DNA of 64,000 nucleotides from JABACD01 sp047639675. GTDB lineage: Bacteria; Planctomycetota; UBA1135; GCA-002686595. The notes under the pieces are model-generated. The model was not told the DNA's origin and ran no database searches. It worked only from the letters and a program-made list of their open reading frames with translations. This document shows, one piece after another, positions 1 through 8,584 of the stretch (the stretch's first letter is position 1; the number at the start of each line of letters is the position of its first letter). The stretch is taken from the NCBI GenBank assembly GCA_047639675.1, contig JBLIOI010000001.1, positions 92,272 through 156,271 on the forward strand, written 5' to 3'. The position numbers and the translations under genes are program-made.

Positions 1-827
1 TCCGCCCCCTGCGCCACGGCGTGATTGCGGACTTTGATGTGACGGAAAAGATGCTGCGCTACTTCATCACGAAGGTGCACGAAGGTCGCCACTGGGTGAA
101 GCCGCAGGTCGTCATCGCAGTTCCCGTTGGAATCACTGCCGTGGAGCGTCGCGCGGTGATCCATTCCGCTGAACGTGCAGGTGCACGCAAGGTGTACTTG
201 ATCGATGAACCGATGGCCGCTGGAATTGGATGTGACTTGCCTGTGACTGAAGCACGCGGATCATTGATCGTGGACATCGGTGGTGGAACGACAGAGATCG
301 CAGTCTTGTCTTTGGCGGGAGCTGTTGTCGCGACCTCCTTGCGAATCGCCGGTGATGAAATGGACGACGCGATCGTTAGCCACTTGCGCCGTCACCACTC
401 ACTACTCGTCGGCGAGCAATCCGCTGAGCGCATCAAGTTGACCATTGGGTCGGCCTATCAGATGGAGCAGGAACTTTCGATGGAGGTGAAGGGGCGCGAC
501 TCCGTCACCGGTTTGCCGCGCAAGACGACGGTGACCTCGATTGAGATTCGTGAAGCTCTCGAACAGCCCGTGCGACTCATCTGTGAGGCCGTGCGTTCCA
601 TTCTTGAAGAAGCGCCCCCGGAGATCTCCGCGGACTTGGTCGACTCAGGTGTGACCTTGGTCGGCGGCGGCGCGCTCTTATTTGGCATCGCGGACGCGGT
701 CAGCGCCCACTTGGGCGTTCCCGCGCGCGTCTCGGAAGATCCGCTAAGCGCTGTGGCGCGAGGCACAGGTATCTTCCTGGATAAGTTGGATGTCTTTTCG
801 CAGGTCCTCGCGGCCGAAGACCGCTGA
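1..827 (+). CDS. mreB: Rod shape-determining protein MreB (5' end outside window)
   Basis: This is the C-terminal part of the bacterial actin homologue MreB, which polymerises under the inner membrane and guides the elongasome. The frame is open to the window edge: residues RPLRHGVIADFDVTEKML precede the first GTG at 21, so that GTG is internal and the gene starts upstream. Visible actin-fold motifs are VPVGITAVERRAV, LIDEPMAAGIG and the phosphate-2 loop VDIGGGTTEIAV. The C-terminal VGGGALL segment is also present. It is the first visible gene of an mreBCD-PBP2-rodA operon and ends 8 bases before mreC. The family assignment is secure. Confidence 0.97.
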   Translation, partial: RPLRHGVIADFDVTEKMLRYFITKVHEGRHWVKPQVVIAVPVGITAVERRAVIHSAERAGARKVYLIDEPMAAGIGCDLPVTEARGSLIVDIGGGTTEIAVLSLAGAVVATSLRIAGDEMDDAIVSHLRRHHSLLVGEQSAERIKLTIGSAYQMEQELSMEVKGRDSVTGLPRKTTVTSIEIREALEQPVRLICEAVRSILEEAPPEISADLVDSGVTLVGGGALLFGIADAVSAHLGVPARVSEDPLSAVARGTGIFLDKLDVFSQVLAAEDR

Positions 828-835
828 TCTGAGTT

Positions 836-2257
836 GTGACACGGGACTTGGGTCGCCGGCGAACGATCTACTTCGTCCTCTTGGTTTTGTGCGCCGTGCT
901 TTCGCTGCGCCCAATTCCTCTGATTGCCGGTGGAATCGAACTGTTGTTCGTGCCCACCAGGCTGATCGCCGAATTGGTTGCACCTCTGGCATGGCTGCGG
1001 AGCAGCGAAGTTCGAGCCGCAGAAGAACGCATCGACCTGGAAGCGCGCATCGTGCGCGGTGCCGCAGAGATACTCTTGGAAGTCGAGCAGGCGAGTGCCT
1101 TGCCGACACGACTTGAGTTGCGTGTGGGACGGCGGATGATTCACGGCGAAGTGATTCGCCGGAGTCGTGGCAATCTAGACCGCGTAGAAGTACGCGTTGC
1201 GTCCACCGCGGGCATCGTGCCCGGCTTACCGGTGATCACCGGTGACTACTACGTGGGGCGCGTTGCAGAACTCGATGCTCAGGACTCCAGCATGATCCGC
1301 GTTGATCTGGTGACGGCGCGTGGATTCTATGTGGGAGCTGCTGCCGGGCGTCGTGATTGGCAGGGCGAGTTGATCGGGAGTGAGGTCGAGTTCGTGGTTG
1401 GCGGATTGGCCAAGACGTCAGCGGATGACCAACTCTACCTGGAACTTCACAACCCAACCCTGCGCGGCATCAAGACCGGTGAAGTTACCGTTTCGGAACC
1501 CGCAGATATGGACGCGGAACTCGCGAAGCTGTCGCGCGGATTTCTGCTCGGGGAGCTGCGCACGGTGACTTTGCCGAAGGGCGCGAAATTACCGCTGATT
1601 CAATCGCCCTTGGACTTCGCCAGCGGGTTATTTCAGTTGATTGTCTTGGCGCCGGAGAGTGATCTGCCGGAAGCAGAGGTTCTCGAACTGGACACCTTTG
1701 TTGCCGAGAATTGGATCCCCGTCAGCACGATTACGCGCGGTGACATCACGGCCACCCGCGAAGGGAGGCGCCTGTCCGGCGGCAGTTTGGCTGGCCTGAA
1801 GAAGGGTCAGGCTTTGGCTCTGGGCGCGCGACTTGTCGGGCGTGTGGGAGAGACAGGCTTCTTGACAGCCGACCTACTCAGCCTTGGTGACGTGGGCTTG
1901 CGGCTAGCGGTTCTTGCTGAAATTGAAGGCGAGGAGGCCCCGCGACCCTTGGGTGAGTTGATCTCGCTGGGGCGCGATCGAAAAGATGGCAGCTTGCGAT
2001 TCCAATGGACCTGCCGCATCGACTTGGGCAAAGGTAGCGAGGGCGAGCGGCTTCAAGCAGATCTCTATACAGGCTCTGGCGAAGACGGCGTTCCGCGCGG
2101 CTTGTACATTGGCTCGACGGAGTTACCGACGACCCGTGAGCCGCATCTGCTTCGCGTTTGGCAAGATCGCGCCGTCGCCGACTTGAATCACGTCTTTGCT
2201 TGGAAGGGACCTGAGACCGATTCGGTTTCGAATTCAAGCCTCGGAGCCGGGCAATGA
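836..2257 (+). CDS. mreC: Rod shape-determining protein MreC, enlarged
   Basis: MreC is a bitopic periplasmic scaffold that activates PBP2-RodA. The GTG start at 836 gives an N-terminal membrane segment (about residues 10-35), then a charged helix likely to form the coiled coil (about 55-90), then beta-rich sequence. At 473 residues it is longer than usual MreC proteins of about 280-370. Two stretches look like repeats of the MreC beta domain: about 105-225 (with GLPVITGDYYVGRV) and about 300-455 (with KGQALALGARLVGRV), so the domain may be duplicated. It overlaps mreD by four bases (ATGA). Identity rests on sequence pattern plus its place between mreB and mreD. Confidence 0.85.
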   Translation: MTRDLGRRRTIYFVLLVLCAVLSLRPIPLIAGGIELLFVPTRLIAELVAPLAWLRSSEVRAAEERIDLEARIVRGAAEILLEVEQASALPTRLELRVGRRMIHGEVIRRSRGNLDRVEVRVASTAGIVPGLPVITGDYYVGRVAELDAQDSSMIRVDLVTARGFYVGAAAGRRDWQGELIGSEVEFVVGGLAKTSADDQLYLELHNPTLRGIKTGEVTVSEPADMDAELAKLSRGFLLGELRTVTLPKGAKLPLIQSPLDFASGLFQLIVLAPESDLPEAEVLELDTFVAENWIPVSTITRGDITATREGRRLSGGSLAGLKKGQALALGARLVGRVGETGFLTADLLSLGDVGLRLAVLAEIEGEEAPRPLGELISLGRDRKDGSLRFQWTCRIDLGKGSEGERLQADLYTGSGEDGVPRGLYIGSTELPTTREPHLLRVWQDRAVADLNHVFAWKGPETDSVSNSSLGAGQ

Positions 2258-2763
2258 GCTTCCCGGCTCGTTACGTCGGGTGGCTTTGCTTGGTCGTTTG
2301 GTTCGCTTGGATCCACGCCTTACAGGAGCGCATGAGTGTCGACGACACGTTTGCTTTGGCTACGCCCGACCTCGGCATGGTGCTCTTCGTTGGGCTTCTC
2401 GGATTGGTGCGCAAGGGGGACGTGTTCTTCTTGGCCCTTGTGGCCGCCGTGGGGCGTAAGAGTTTCTCAGTCGACCCGAGCTTGGCGATCCTCTGTGGTT
2501 TCTTGGGGCTTGCGTGGTTGGCTTCGCTTTTGCGTGAGATTGTTGAGTTGTCGAGCCCCTTGTGGCGCGCTTTGCTCGTGGTCCTTGGTGCCTGCGGATT
2601 GTCTTTTTGGTTGGAGCTTGTGCGCTACGCGAACGTTGGATCTGCCCTGCCGCAAATTGATAACTTGCTGCCCTTGGCCTTTACTAGCGGTTTGGCGGCT
2701 TTGGCCCTCGGTGGAGTATTTATTCGTTTACCGGGTCTGACTGCCCTGAGGGCGAAGGAATGA
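2254..2763 (+). CDS. mreD: MreD-like rod shape-determining membrane protein
   Basis: The gene encodes a 169-residue hydrophobic protein with about five predicted membrane spans, as expected for MreD, the inner-membrane elongasome subunit that binds MreC. MreD sequences are poorly conserved, so the call depends mainly on size, hydrophobicity and position: it overlaps mreC (ATGA at 2254-2257) and PBP2 (ATGA at 2760-2763) by four bases, which suggests translational coupling through the operon. No other family is suggested by the sequence. Confidence 0.75.
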   Translation: MSFPARYVGWLCLVVWFAWIHALQERMSVDDTFALATPDLGMVLFVGLLGLVRKGDVFFLALVAAVGRKSFSVDPSLAILCGFLGLAWLASLLREIVELSSPLWRALLVVLGACGLSFWLELVRYANVGSALPQIDNLLPLAFTSGLAALALGGVFIRLPGLTALRAKE

Positions 2764-5700
2764 TTGCGGGCCGCCGGTTTACGCCGCTGATCTTGTGCGT
2801 CATCGTGGCTTTCTTCGGGCTCGTCGTACGGCTCTATCAAGTGCAAATTGAGGAGTACACGATTTGGGCCCGAGAGGCCGCAAATATGGTGCGCAAGTCG
2901 CAGACGATTCCATACCTGCGCGGGAGAATTCTCGATCGCAACGGCGACCCATTCGTCCAGGACGAAGAAGCCTACGCTGTGCGTTTTGTTTATCGTGACT
3001 TCCGTCGCAACCATCCGCTGGGACAAATCACTCATGCGCGTGGAGCTTTGGAGAACCAAAGCGTGTCACTGCAGGCGGCTGCACTCGAGCTGGAGGCTTG
3101 GGGGTTGTTGCTCGTTGAACAGCGTGCAGAAGACATCGATCGCTTTGCGCGGGGAGACGCCGTCGAACTCTGTGGGATTCAGTTTCCAGCGGTGGAGGGT
3201 GGAACCGATCGTCGCCGAGCGCGTGCCGCCGAATTACGTTTCTACACACGCGGACTGCTGATCGCCTCCAAGCGCGATTGGCACGAGATCAAGAAGAAGC
3301 TGAAGAAGGGCAGGGAATTGGACTCGACTTGGCTGGAGCTCGTCGCATCCCAAGAGGGCAGCAGCGTAGAGATTGTACGTGAGCGTGTGCGCACGCGCAT
3401 TACCCGTTCGATGCAGCGCTTGCAGCAGCTTGCCATACAAATCGAAGTGCGCAGTTTGGATGGCCTGATGGCGGTGACTGGCGAAGATTCGCTTTGGTTT
3501 CTGATCGACGGTCTCGAAGTCAAGCGCTACGAAATCGAGTCCGCCATCGCCAAGGACCTGTTTGAGGAAGCAACGGGATTTGAGCCGGGGCGCATTCGCC
3601 CAATGATGCTCTTGGAGATGATCGATTTGAGCTTTATCGCGGCGGAATTGAATTGGGATATGGAGCGCATGGGGGACTGGGCGCTCGCCATGCGCAGGCA
3701 GTGGGTGGAAGACCGTAGAAGCTTTCACGTGCCGCGCGCGGCAATCCAAGCAGGTTTGCGCGCCAGCGAAGGGGAAGATTCCCTCGATGCCTTCTTGGGC
3801 GAATTGGGCGTGCTGTTTTCGAGCAAGCCGCGGACGCCGCGTGAGCGACGTGAAGCTAGCCGCGATTGGCACCGGATTCCGGACGCGGCCGTTTTTGAGG
3901 AACTCCCTGATCTATTTGAGCGCGCTGACTCCGCCCGGGGAACTCACATGCCCTTGGGCTTCCTGGGTAAAACTTGGCGAGATGCTAGAAGCGCTGGAGT
4001 GTCGCGCGAAGACCTGGCGGCGGGAATGTTGCCCCTAGATTTTGCTGCTAGGGTGGCGAGTGAGCATCCGCCACAACCGGTGCTCGATTGGCGTGGCGTC
4101 TTGCAGGAACCTTGGGTACCGCCGGCTGATCACGAGGATGCTGTCGCGCGGCTCTTGTGGCTGCTCTACCCGCAGGAGGCGACGGATTATCAGACTGATC
4201 CTTCCCATGCCCGAGACGAAGACGAACTCGTGAACTGGGTGCAGGACCTTTGGGAGTCGAGATTCCAGAGCGAGCTGCACGAGATCTTCAGTGACTTGAA
4301 GCGCAAGGCGCTCGCCAAGGAATTCGTCTTGCCCTTAGTGCTCTCGGAGAAGCGTGTCGGCCGGGCGAGCAAAAAAGCGGACTACTTCATTCGCGACCGC
4401 GGCAGCCGTCCCGAAGTCATCGACGACTCGCCAGACGATCACGTGATCAACACTCTTACCCGTTACGTCGACGAGTACCGTGGATTTGAAGTTCAGCCGC
4501 GCACCCGGCGCTTGGCGATGGCGCTTGACGAAGACGATCGGCTTGTTGCGCGCGAATTGATCGGTGTGGTGCGCGAATCGACACTCGAGGAGGTCCTCAA
4601 GCAGCAACCGGAGCGTAGCGTTTTTTCCAACATCCTCTCGAAGAAGGACCGAAGCCGCGAGGACGCTCTATTACTGAAGGAGGTTCACAGCCGTCTCTAC
4701 CGTTCTGATGAGGTGCACGGTACGAGTGGTGTCGAAGGCTTGATGGACAACGTTCTACGCGGAACCAACGGTTTCTCTGAGAGTGAAGGCTTGCAGCAGC
4801 GTGCGGAGGGCACGCGTAGCAAGTTATTCAAGGAGAAGGTCGATGGCCTCGACGTTGAGTTGACCCTTAGCCTCGACTTGCAAAGCGCTGCGCAGCGAAT
4901 CATCGAGCACCCGTCGCCTCCGGTGACTGGCGAATCCTTCTTTGATAATCACTGGTTTCGGAACCCGGTGGGAGCGATCGTCTTAGCGACGGTTGATGGC
5001 GAAATCCTGGCGGCAGCCTCCTGTCCAAAGGAACCCCACGAGCCGTCACCCGCACGTGATGGAGAACGTGCCTACAACTACGAGCGCACCCTGCGCATGC
5101 CGTTGTTTCAGCCAGTGGGCTCGATCTTCAAACCTTTTGTCGCTGCCTACGCCTTGAGCCATTCCGGCCTGGATCCATTGCACGAGCTTGAATGTGTTCC
5201 CCGGGATTCAGGTGGAGGCGCTGGTTGGGGAAAGGTCGCTTGCCACAATTCCTTCGGCCATGGTTCCATTTCGCTCGCGGAAGCCATGCAACGTTCCTGC
5301 AACTCCTACTTTGCCCAGGTGGGGGAGATGCTGCAGTCGAAGGAGAATGTGCGGAACTTGGCACACATGTTTGGCTTTGACAGACCCACGGGTGTGCGAG
5401 ACATCGGAACAGGGCGAGGCCTGGTCGAGGTGCACAGCATTCGCAAACTGAACGAATCGGGTGGATTCAGTGCGACGGACTTGCATCGCGCTGGCAATGG
5501 CCTGGTCGTGCTCGAAGCCACTCCCGTGCAGGTTGCGCGCGCCGTAGCAGGAATCGCAACCGGCTATCTGCCCGCCATGCGGCTAGTGCGGCGCGTCGGA
5601 GATACCGAGATCCCTGCCACCTTCGAGAAGGTTCCGCTCCCGGAGCACAACCTACAGATTGTTCGTGATGCCATGGTCCGTGTGATCAATCATGGAAACT

Positions 5701-6005
5701 TCGGAGTGAAGAGGCTCTCAGCTGAGAAACTGGGCTTTCAAATTGCCGGAAAAACGGGAAGCGCGGACTACCGCGCCATGACCCCCGCTTACTTACGCGA
5801 ACTGGATGTCCCCGCTGGCAAGGAGCCGCAAATGCGCAAACACACCTGGTTCATCGGCTTCTTTCCCGCGCAGAATCCGACCAATGTCGTGGTTGTCTAT
5901 TGCCACGATATCGGTGTGACTGCAAGTCACAGCGCCGCCTACGTGGCCGCGCAGTTTCTGACGTCGCCCGCAGTTCAAGCCTATGTCCAAGGAGCCTTGA
6001 AATGA
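2760..6005 (+). CDS. mrdA: Penicillin-binding protein 2 (MrdA-like) with a very long N-terminal insertion
   Basis: This is a class B PBP, the elongasome transpeptidase that cross-links peptidoglycan with RodA. An N-terminal membrane anchor (about residues 8-28) is followed by the start of the dimerisation domain (IPYLRGRILDRNGDPF, about 49-65). The transpeptidase domain fills the last 390 residues, with catalytic SIFK at Ser788, SCN at Ser846 and KTG at Lys998. E. coli PBP2 has 633 residues with its catalytic Ser near 330, so about 450 extra residues lie between anchor and catalytic domain. That region (about 90-690) is charged, helical-looking and unrecognised. The start overlaps mreD and the end overlaps rodA. 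Confidence 0.93.
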   Translation: MIAGRRFTPLILCVIVAFFGLVVRLYQVQIEEYTIWAREAANMVRKSQTIPYLRGRILDRNGDPFVQDEEAYAVRFVYRDFRRNHPLGQITHARGALENQSVSLQAAALELEAWGLLLVEQRAEDIDRFARGDAVELCGIQFPAVEGGTDRRRARAAELRFYTRGLLIASKRDWHEIKKKLKKGRELDSTWLELVASQEGSSVEIVRERVRTRITRSMQRLQQLAIQIEVRSLDGLMAVTGEDSLWFLIDGLEVKRYEIESAIAKDLFEEATGFEPGRIRPMMLLEMIDLSFIAAELNWDMERMGDWALAMRRQWVEDRRSFHVPRAAIQAGLRASEGEDSLDAFLGELGVLFSSKPRTPRERREASRDWHRIPDAAVFEELPDLFERADSARGTHMPLGFLGKTWRDARSAGVSREDLAAGMLPLDFAARVASEHPPQPVLDWRGVLQEPWVPPADHEDAVARLLWLLYPQEATDYQTDPSHARDEDELVNWVQDLWESRFQSELHEIFSDLKRKALAKEFVLPLVLSEKRVGRASKKADYFIRDRGSRPEVIDDSPDDHVINTLTRYVDEYRGFEVQPRTRRLAMALDEDDRLVARELIGVVRESTLEEVLKQQPERSVFSNILSKKDRSREDALLLKEVHSRLYRSDEVHGTSGVEGLMDNVLRGTNGFSESEGLQQRAEGTRSKLFKEKVDGLDVELTLSLDLQSAAQRIIEHPSPPVTGESFFDNHWFRNPVGAIVLATVDGEILAAASCPKEPHEPSPARDGERAYNYERTLRMPLFQPVGSIFKPFVAAYALSHSGLDPLHELECVPRDSGGGAGWGKVACHNSFGHGSISLAEAMQRSCNSYFAQVGEMLQSKENVRNLAHMFGFDRPTGVRDIGTGRGLVEVHSIRKLNESGGFSATDLHRAGNGLVVLEATPVQVARAVAGIATGYLPAMRLVRRVGDTEIPATFEKVPLPEHNLQIVRDAMVRVINHGNFGVKRLSAEKLGFQIAGKTGSADYRAMTPAYLRELDVPAGKEPQMRKHTWFIGFFPAQNPTNVVVVYCHDIGVTASHSAAYVAAQFLTSPAVQAYVQGALK

Positions 6006-7210
6006 GCCGTCGCAATGCCATGCGCCGTCCGAGCCACTACAGCCAGGGACGTGGTTCGCGGTCCGCACATTGGGTTCGCTGGCACGAGATGGGCTGGCAC
6101 ATTTTATTCATTGGCTTTGTCTTGCTAGGCATCGGCGTGCTCTTCATCTCTGAAATGGCCGTTGCCGATGAATTCCACGACCGTTCTGGAATCCGCATCG
6201 AGAACCACATTCAGAAGCTCATTGTCGCGGCGCCGTGCCTCGTGATTGGAATCTTCATTCGTCCAAGTTGGTTGCGGCGTCACGCGGGGCTGATCTACGC
6301 CCTATCTCTTGCGCTCTTGCTAGCCGTGCCTTTCATCGGTGTCGAGCACAACAACGCTCGCCGTTGGATTGAAACTCCGGCCTTCGACATTCAACCTTCT
6401 GAATTCGCCAAGCTCGCAATCATCTTGGTCTTGGCCCGCGTACTCTGTCGTAATCGACTCACCCGCTTTGGCGATTGGGTACCGCCGGTTGCTCTTGCGT
6501 TGATTCCGATGGGGCTCGTAGCCTTGCAGCCAGATCTGGGCACCGCTATGACAATTGTGCCGGTGGCGATTGGAATGTTTTACCTCGCCGGAGCGCGTGG
6601 TTGGATTCTAATCACGTTGCTCGCCATCGGCGCAGGTTTTGGCCTCGGGGCTTGGAAGTACGAAGTGGGCGTTAAGGAGTATCAACTCGCACGTCTCGAC
6701 ACCTGGGTTGAATCGATCGAAGCCGAGGCATTGATCGATGACCGCCAGGGCCCAGGTTTTCACTCCCACCAATCCCGCACCTCCATTGGCGAAGGTTACT
6801 GGCGTGGCAAGGGTCTCGGCGCAGGTATCGCCAACGAAACCGGCGTGCTCCCCGAGCGTGAGTCCGATTCCGTCTTCGCAGTGATCGCTGGTGAAACCGG
6901 ATTTGTCGGAGCCACTGCGTTGCTTCTGCTCTACGGATTGCTCGTGATCCTCTTGATGCTCGGTGCTGGAGAACTGCGCGATCGCTTCACACGCTTGGTG
7001 GTCGGCGGGGTGGCAATCTATTTCGCTTCGCACGTCGTCGTGCACTGCGGTGTCAACCTCGGCTTGATCCCGATGACCGGGCTGACCTTGCCGCTCGTCT
7101 CTACGGGTGGCTCTTCGCTCCTCGTCTCACTAACGGCCCTGGGGCTTGCAGTTGGCCTGTCTGCCAACCAGGAACCTTCACTGGACGGCGACGCGTTTAG
7201 CCGGTACTAG
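6002..7210 (+). CDS. rodA: Peptidoglycan glycosyltransferase RodA
   Basis: RodA is the SEDS-family lipid II polymerase working with PBP2. The ATG at 6002 overlaps the PBP2 stop (ATGA) and gives 402 residues with about ten membrane spans. SEDS hallmarks are QPSEFAKLAIILVLAR, LQPDLGTAMT and, near the end, PMTGLTLPLVSTGGSSLL. A longer reading frame opens at 5900, but starting there would overlap PBP2 by over 100 bases and add non-SEDS sequence, so I reject it. It is the last gene of the shape operon, and a convergent permease gene ends 11 bases after it. Confidence 0.95.
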   Translation: MSRRNAMRRPSHYSQGRGSRSAHWVRWHEMGWHILFIGFVLLGIGVLFISEMAVADEFHDRSGIRIENHIQKLIVAAPCLVIGIFIRPSWLRRHAGLIYALSLALLLAVPFIGVEHNNARRWIETPAFDIQPSEFAKLAIILVLARVLCRNRLTRFGDWVPPVALALIPMGLVALQPDLGTAMTIVPVAIGMFYLAGARGWILITLLAIGAGFGLGAWKYEVGVKEYQLARLDTWVESIEAEALIDDRQGPGFHSHQSRTSIGEGYWRGKGLGAGIANETGVLPERESDSVFAVIAGETGFVGATALLLLYGLLVILLMLGAGELRDRFTRLVVGGVAIYFASHVVVHCGVNLGLIPMTGLTLPLVSTGGSSLLVSLTALGLAVGLSANQEPSLDGDAFSRY

Positions 7211-7221
7211 AAGCCGAGCTG

Positions 7222-8580
7222 CTAGCTTTCGCGCCGAGTGATCATCCGTTGCCAAAACGGATAAACCAGCGCGCCGGACGCGAAGACCGCGAGACCCGTC
7301 AGGGTCTTCGCCGCGTCCGCTTGCCAAATCACTCCGATGACCAAACCGGTGGCAAAGAGGCCGTAGATCAGTGGCATCAAGGGGTAAGCGAAGGAGCGGA
7401 AAGGCCGCGGAAGCTCCGGGCGTTTGGCGCGGATCCAGAGCAGACCGAAAGCGATTAGAACGTGGAATATCCATTCAACGAAGACCACGGAGTCGACCAG
7501 GAAGTTCGTGTCGCCGAAGAGCATATAGCCGAGAGCCAGGATGCACTGCAAGAAGAGACCGAGCACTGGAGCCCCCGTGCGCGGGTGTAGCTTGGCGAAA
7601 CCTTTGAAGAAGAGTTTCTCACGTGCCATGGCGACGTAAAGCCATGGGGTTGTGATGACGGTGACCGTACAGACGCCGATGGCGGAGATAGCGAGGGCGA
7701 GGGATACGAACTTACCGGCGGTTGCGCCGAGCGTGCGCTGGACGACTTCACTGATGAAGAATGGATTAGATGCGAGGTAATCGATGCCGACGACACGGAT
7801 GAAGGACCAGTTGAGTCCCAGGTAGAGAATCGTTACGCCGAGCACTCCGAGGATGAAGGCGCGCGGCAAGTTGCGTTCGGGGTCGCGGATCTCCGTGGCG
7901 ATGTAAGCGACGAGCGGCCAACCTCCGCAAGCAAAGAGTACCGGGAGCATGGCGAGGATCATTCCACGCCAAATGGGAATGGGCTCGACGGTTGGAGCCT
8001 GCGCAGTTGCGATTTCGAGCACGGCGGAGTCGGGCACAAAAAGAACAAGTCCGAACACGACCAGAGTGATCGCCAGGACCAGCTTGACCAGCATGCAAGC
8101 GTTTTGAAAAGTAGCGCCGACCTTTGCACCGCCGAGGGCAAGCAGCGTCAGGCTGACGATGATTCCGCCGCTCAGTAGGCTGTGACTAACGCTGCCGACG
8201 GGACCGATCAGATCCGGGTCAGGCAACACATCGCCAATCCAAGAAGCGCCGTAGTCAGTCATCACCGAAAGCGCGGCGGTTGAGATCACGAACAGGACGA
8301 CCCAGGCGAGCAAGAAGGCTACGGGCCGGCCATAGACCTCTCTCAAGTAGACGAAAGATCCACCTGCGTGAGGGAAGGTCGCCGCCCACTCGGCAAAAGT
8401 GAACGCGCCGCAAAGAGCGACAAGGCACCCAATGCCCCACGCACTGTAGTAGGCGGGCACACTCTGAACGAGCCCAGCGACCTGGCTTGGATTGAAGAAG
8501 ATCCCCACGCCGAGGATCGCGCCCATGACGAGCATGCTGGAGTCGAAGAGGCTCAGCTTGGGCGGTTTGGAATCCATCAA
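7222..8580 (-). CDS. APC-superfamily amino acid permease
   Basis: This 452-residue protein has about twelve hydrophobic spans and begins with the APC pattern of a short polar N-terminus and a glycine-rich first helix (ILGVGIFFNPSQVAG). The later segment TEIRDPERNLPRAF is typical of amino acid/polyamine antiporter-type permeases, so it probably moves an amino acid or related cationic compound across the inner membrane; substrate cannot be deduced. Its start lies 4 bases after the stop of the upstream sulfatase-fold gene on the same strand, so the two are probably cotranscribed. Either of the first two Met codons could be used. Confidence 0.85.
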   Translation of the reverse strand: MMDSKPPKLSLFDSSMLVMGAILGVGIFFNPSQVAGLVQSVPAYYSAWGIGCLVALCGAFTFAEWAATFPHAGGSFVYLREVYGRPVAFLLAWVVLFVISTAALSVMTDYGASWIGDVLPDPDLIGPVGSVSHSLLSGGIIVSLTLLALGGAKVGATFQNACMLVKLVLAITLVVFGLVLFVPDSAVLEIATAQAPTVEPIPIWRGMILAMLPVLFACGGWPLVAYIATEIRDPERNLPRAFILGVLGVTILYLGLNWSFIRVVGIDYLASNPFFISEVVQRTLGATAGKFVSLALAISAIGVCTVTVITTPWLYVAMAREKLFFKGFAKLHPRTGAPVLGLFLQCILALGYMLFGDTNFLVDSVVFVEWIFHVLIAFGLLWIRAKRPELPRPFRSFAYPLMPLIYGLFATGLVIGVIWQADAAKTLTGLAVFASGALVYPFWQRMITRRES

Positions 8581-8584
8581 GCGC

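Noticed and set aside
458..1144. Minus-strand frame across the mreB-mreC junction (228 codons)
   Set aside because: It overlaps two well-supported genes and its product is low-complexity and unlike any protein.
5900..6001. Earlier rodA start inside PBP2
   Set aside because: Would overlap PBP2 by more than 100 bases and add non-SEDS sequence; the ATGA overlap start at 6002 fits the operon.
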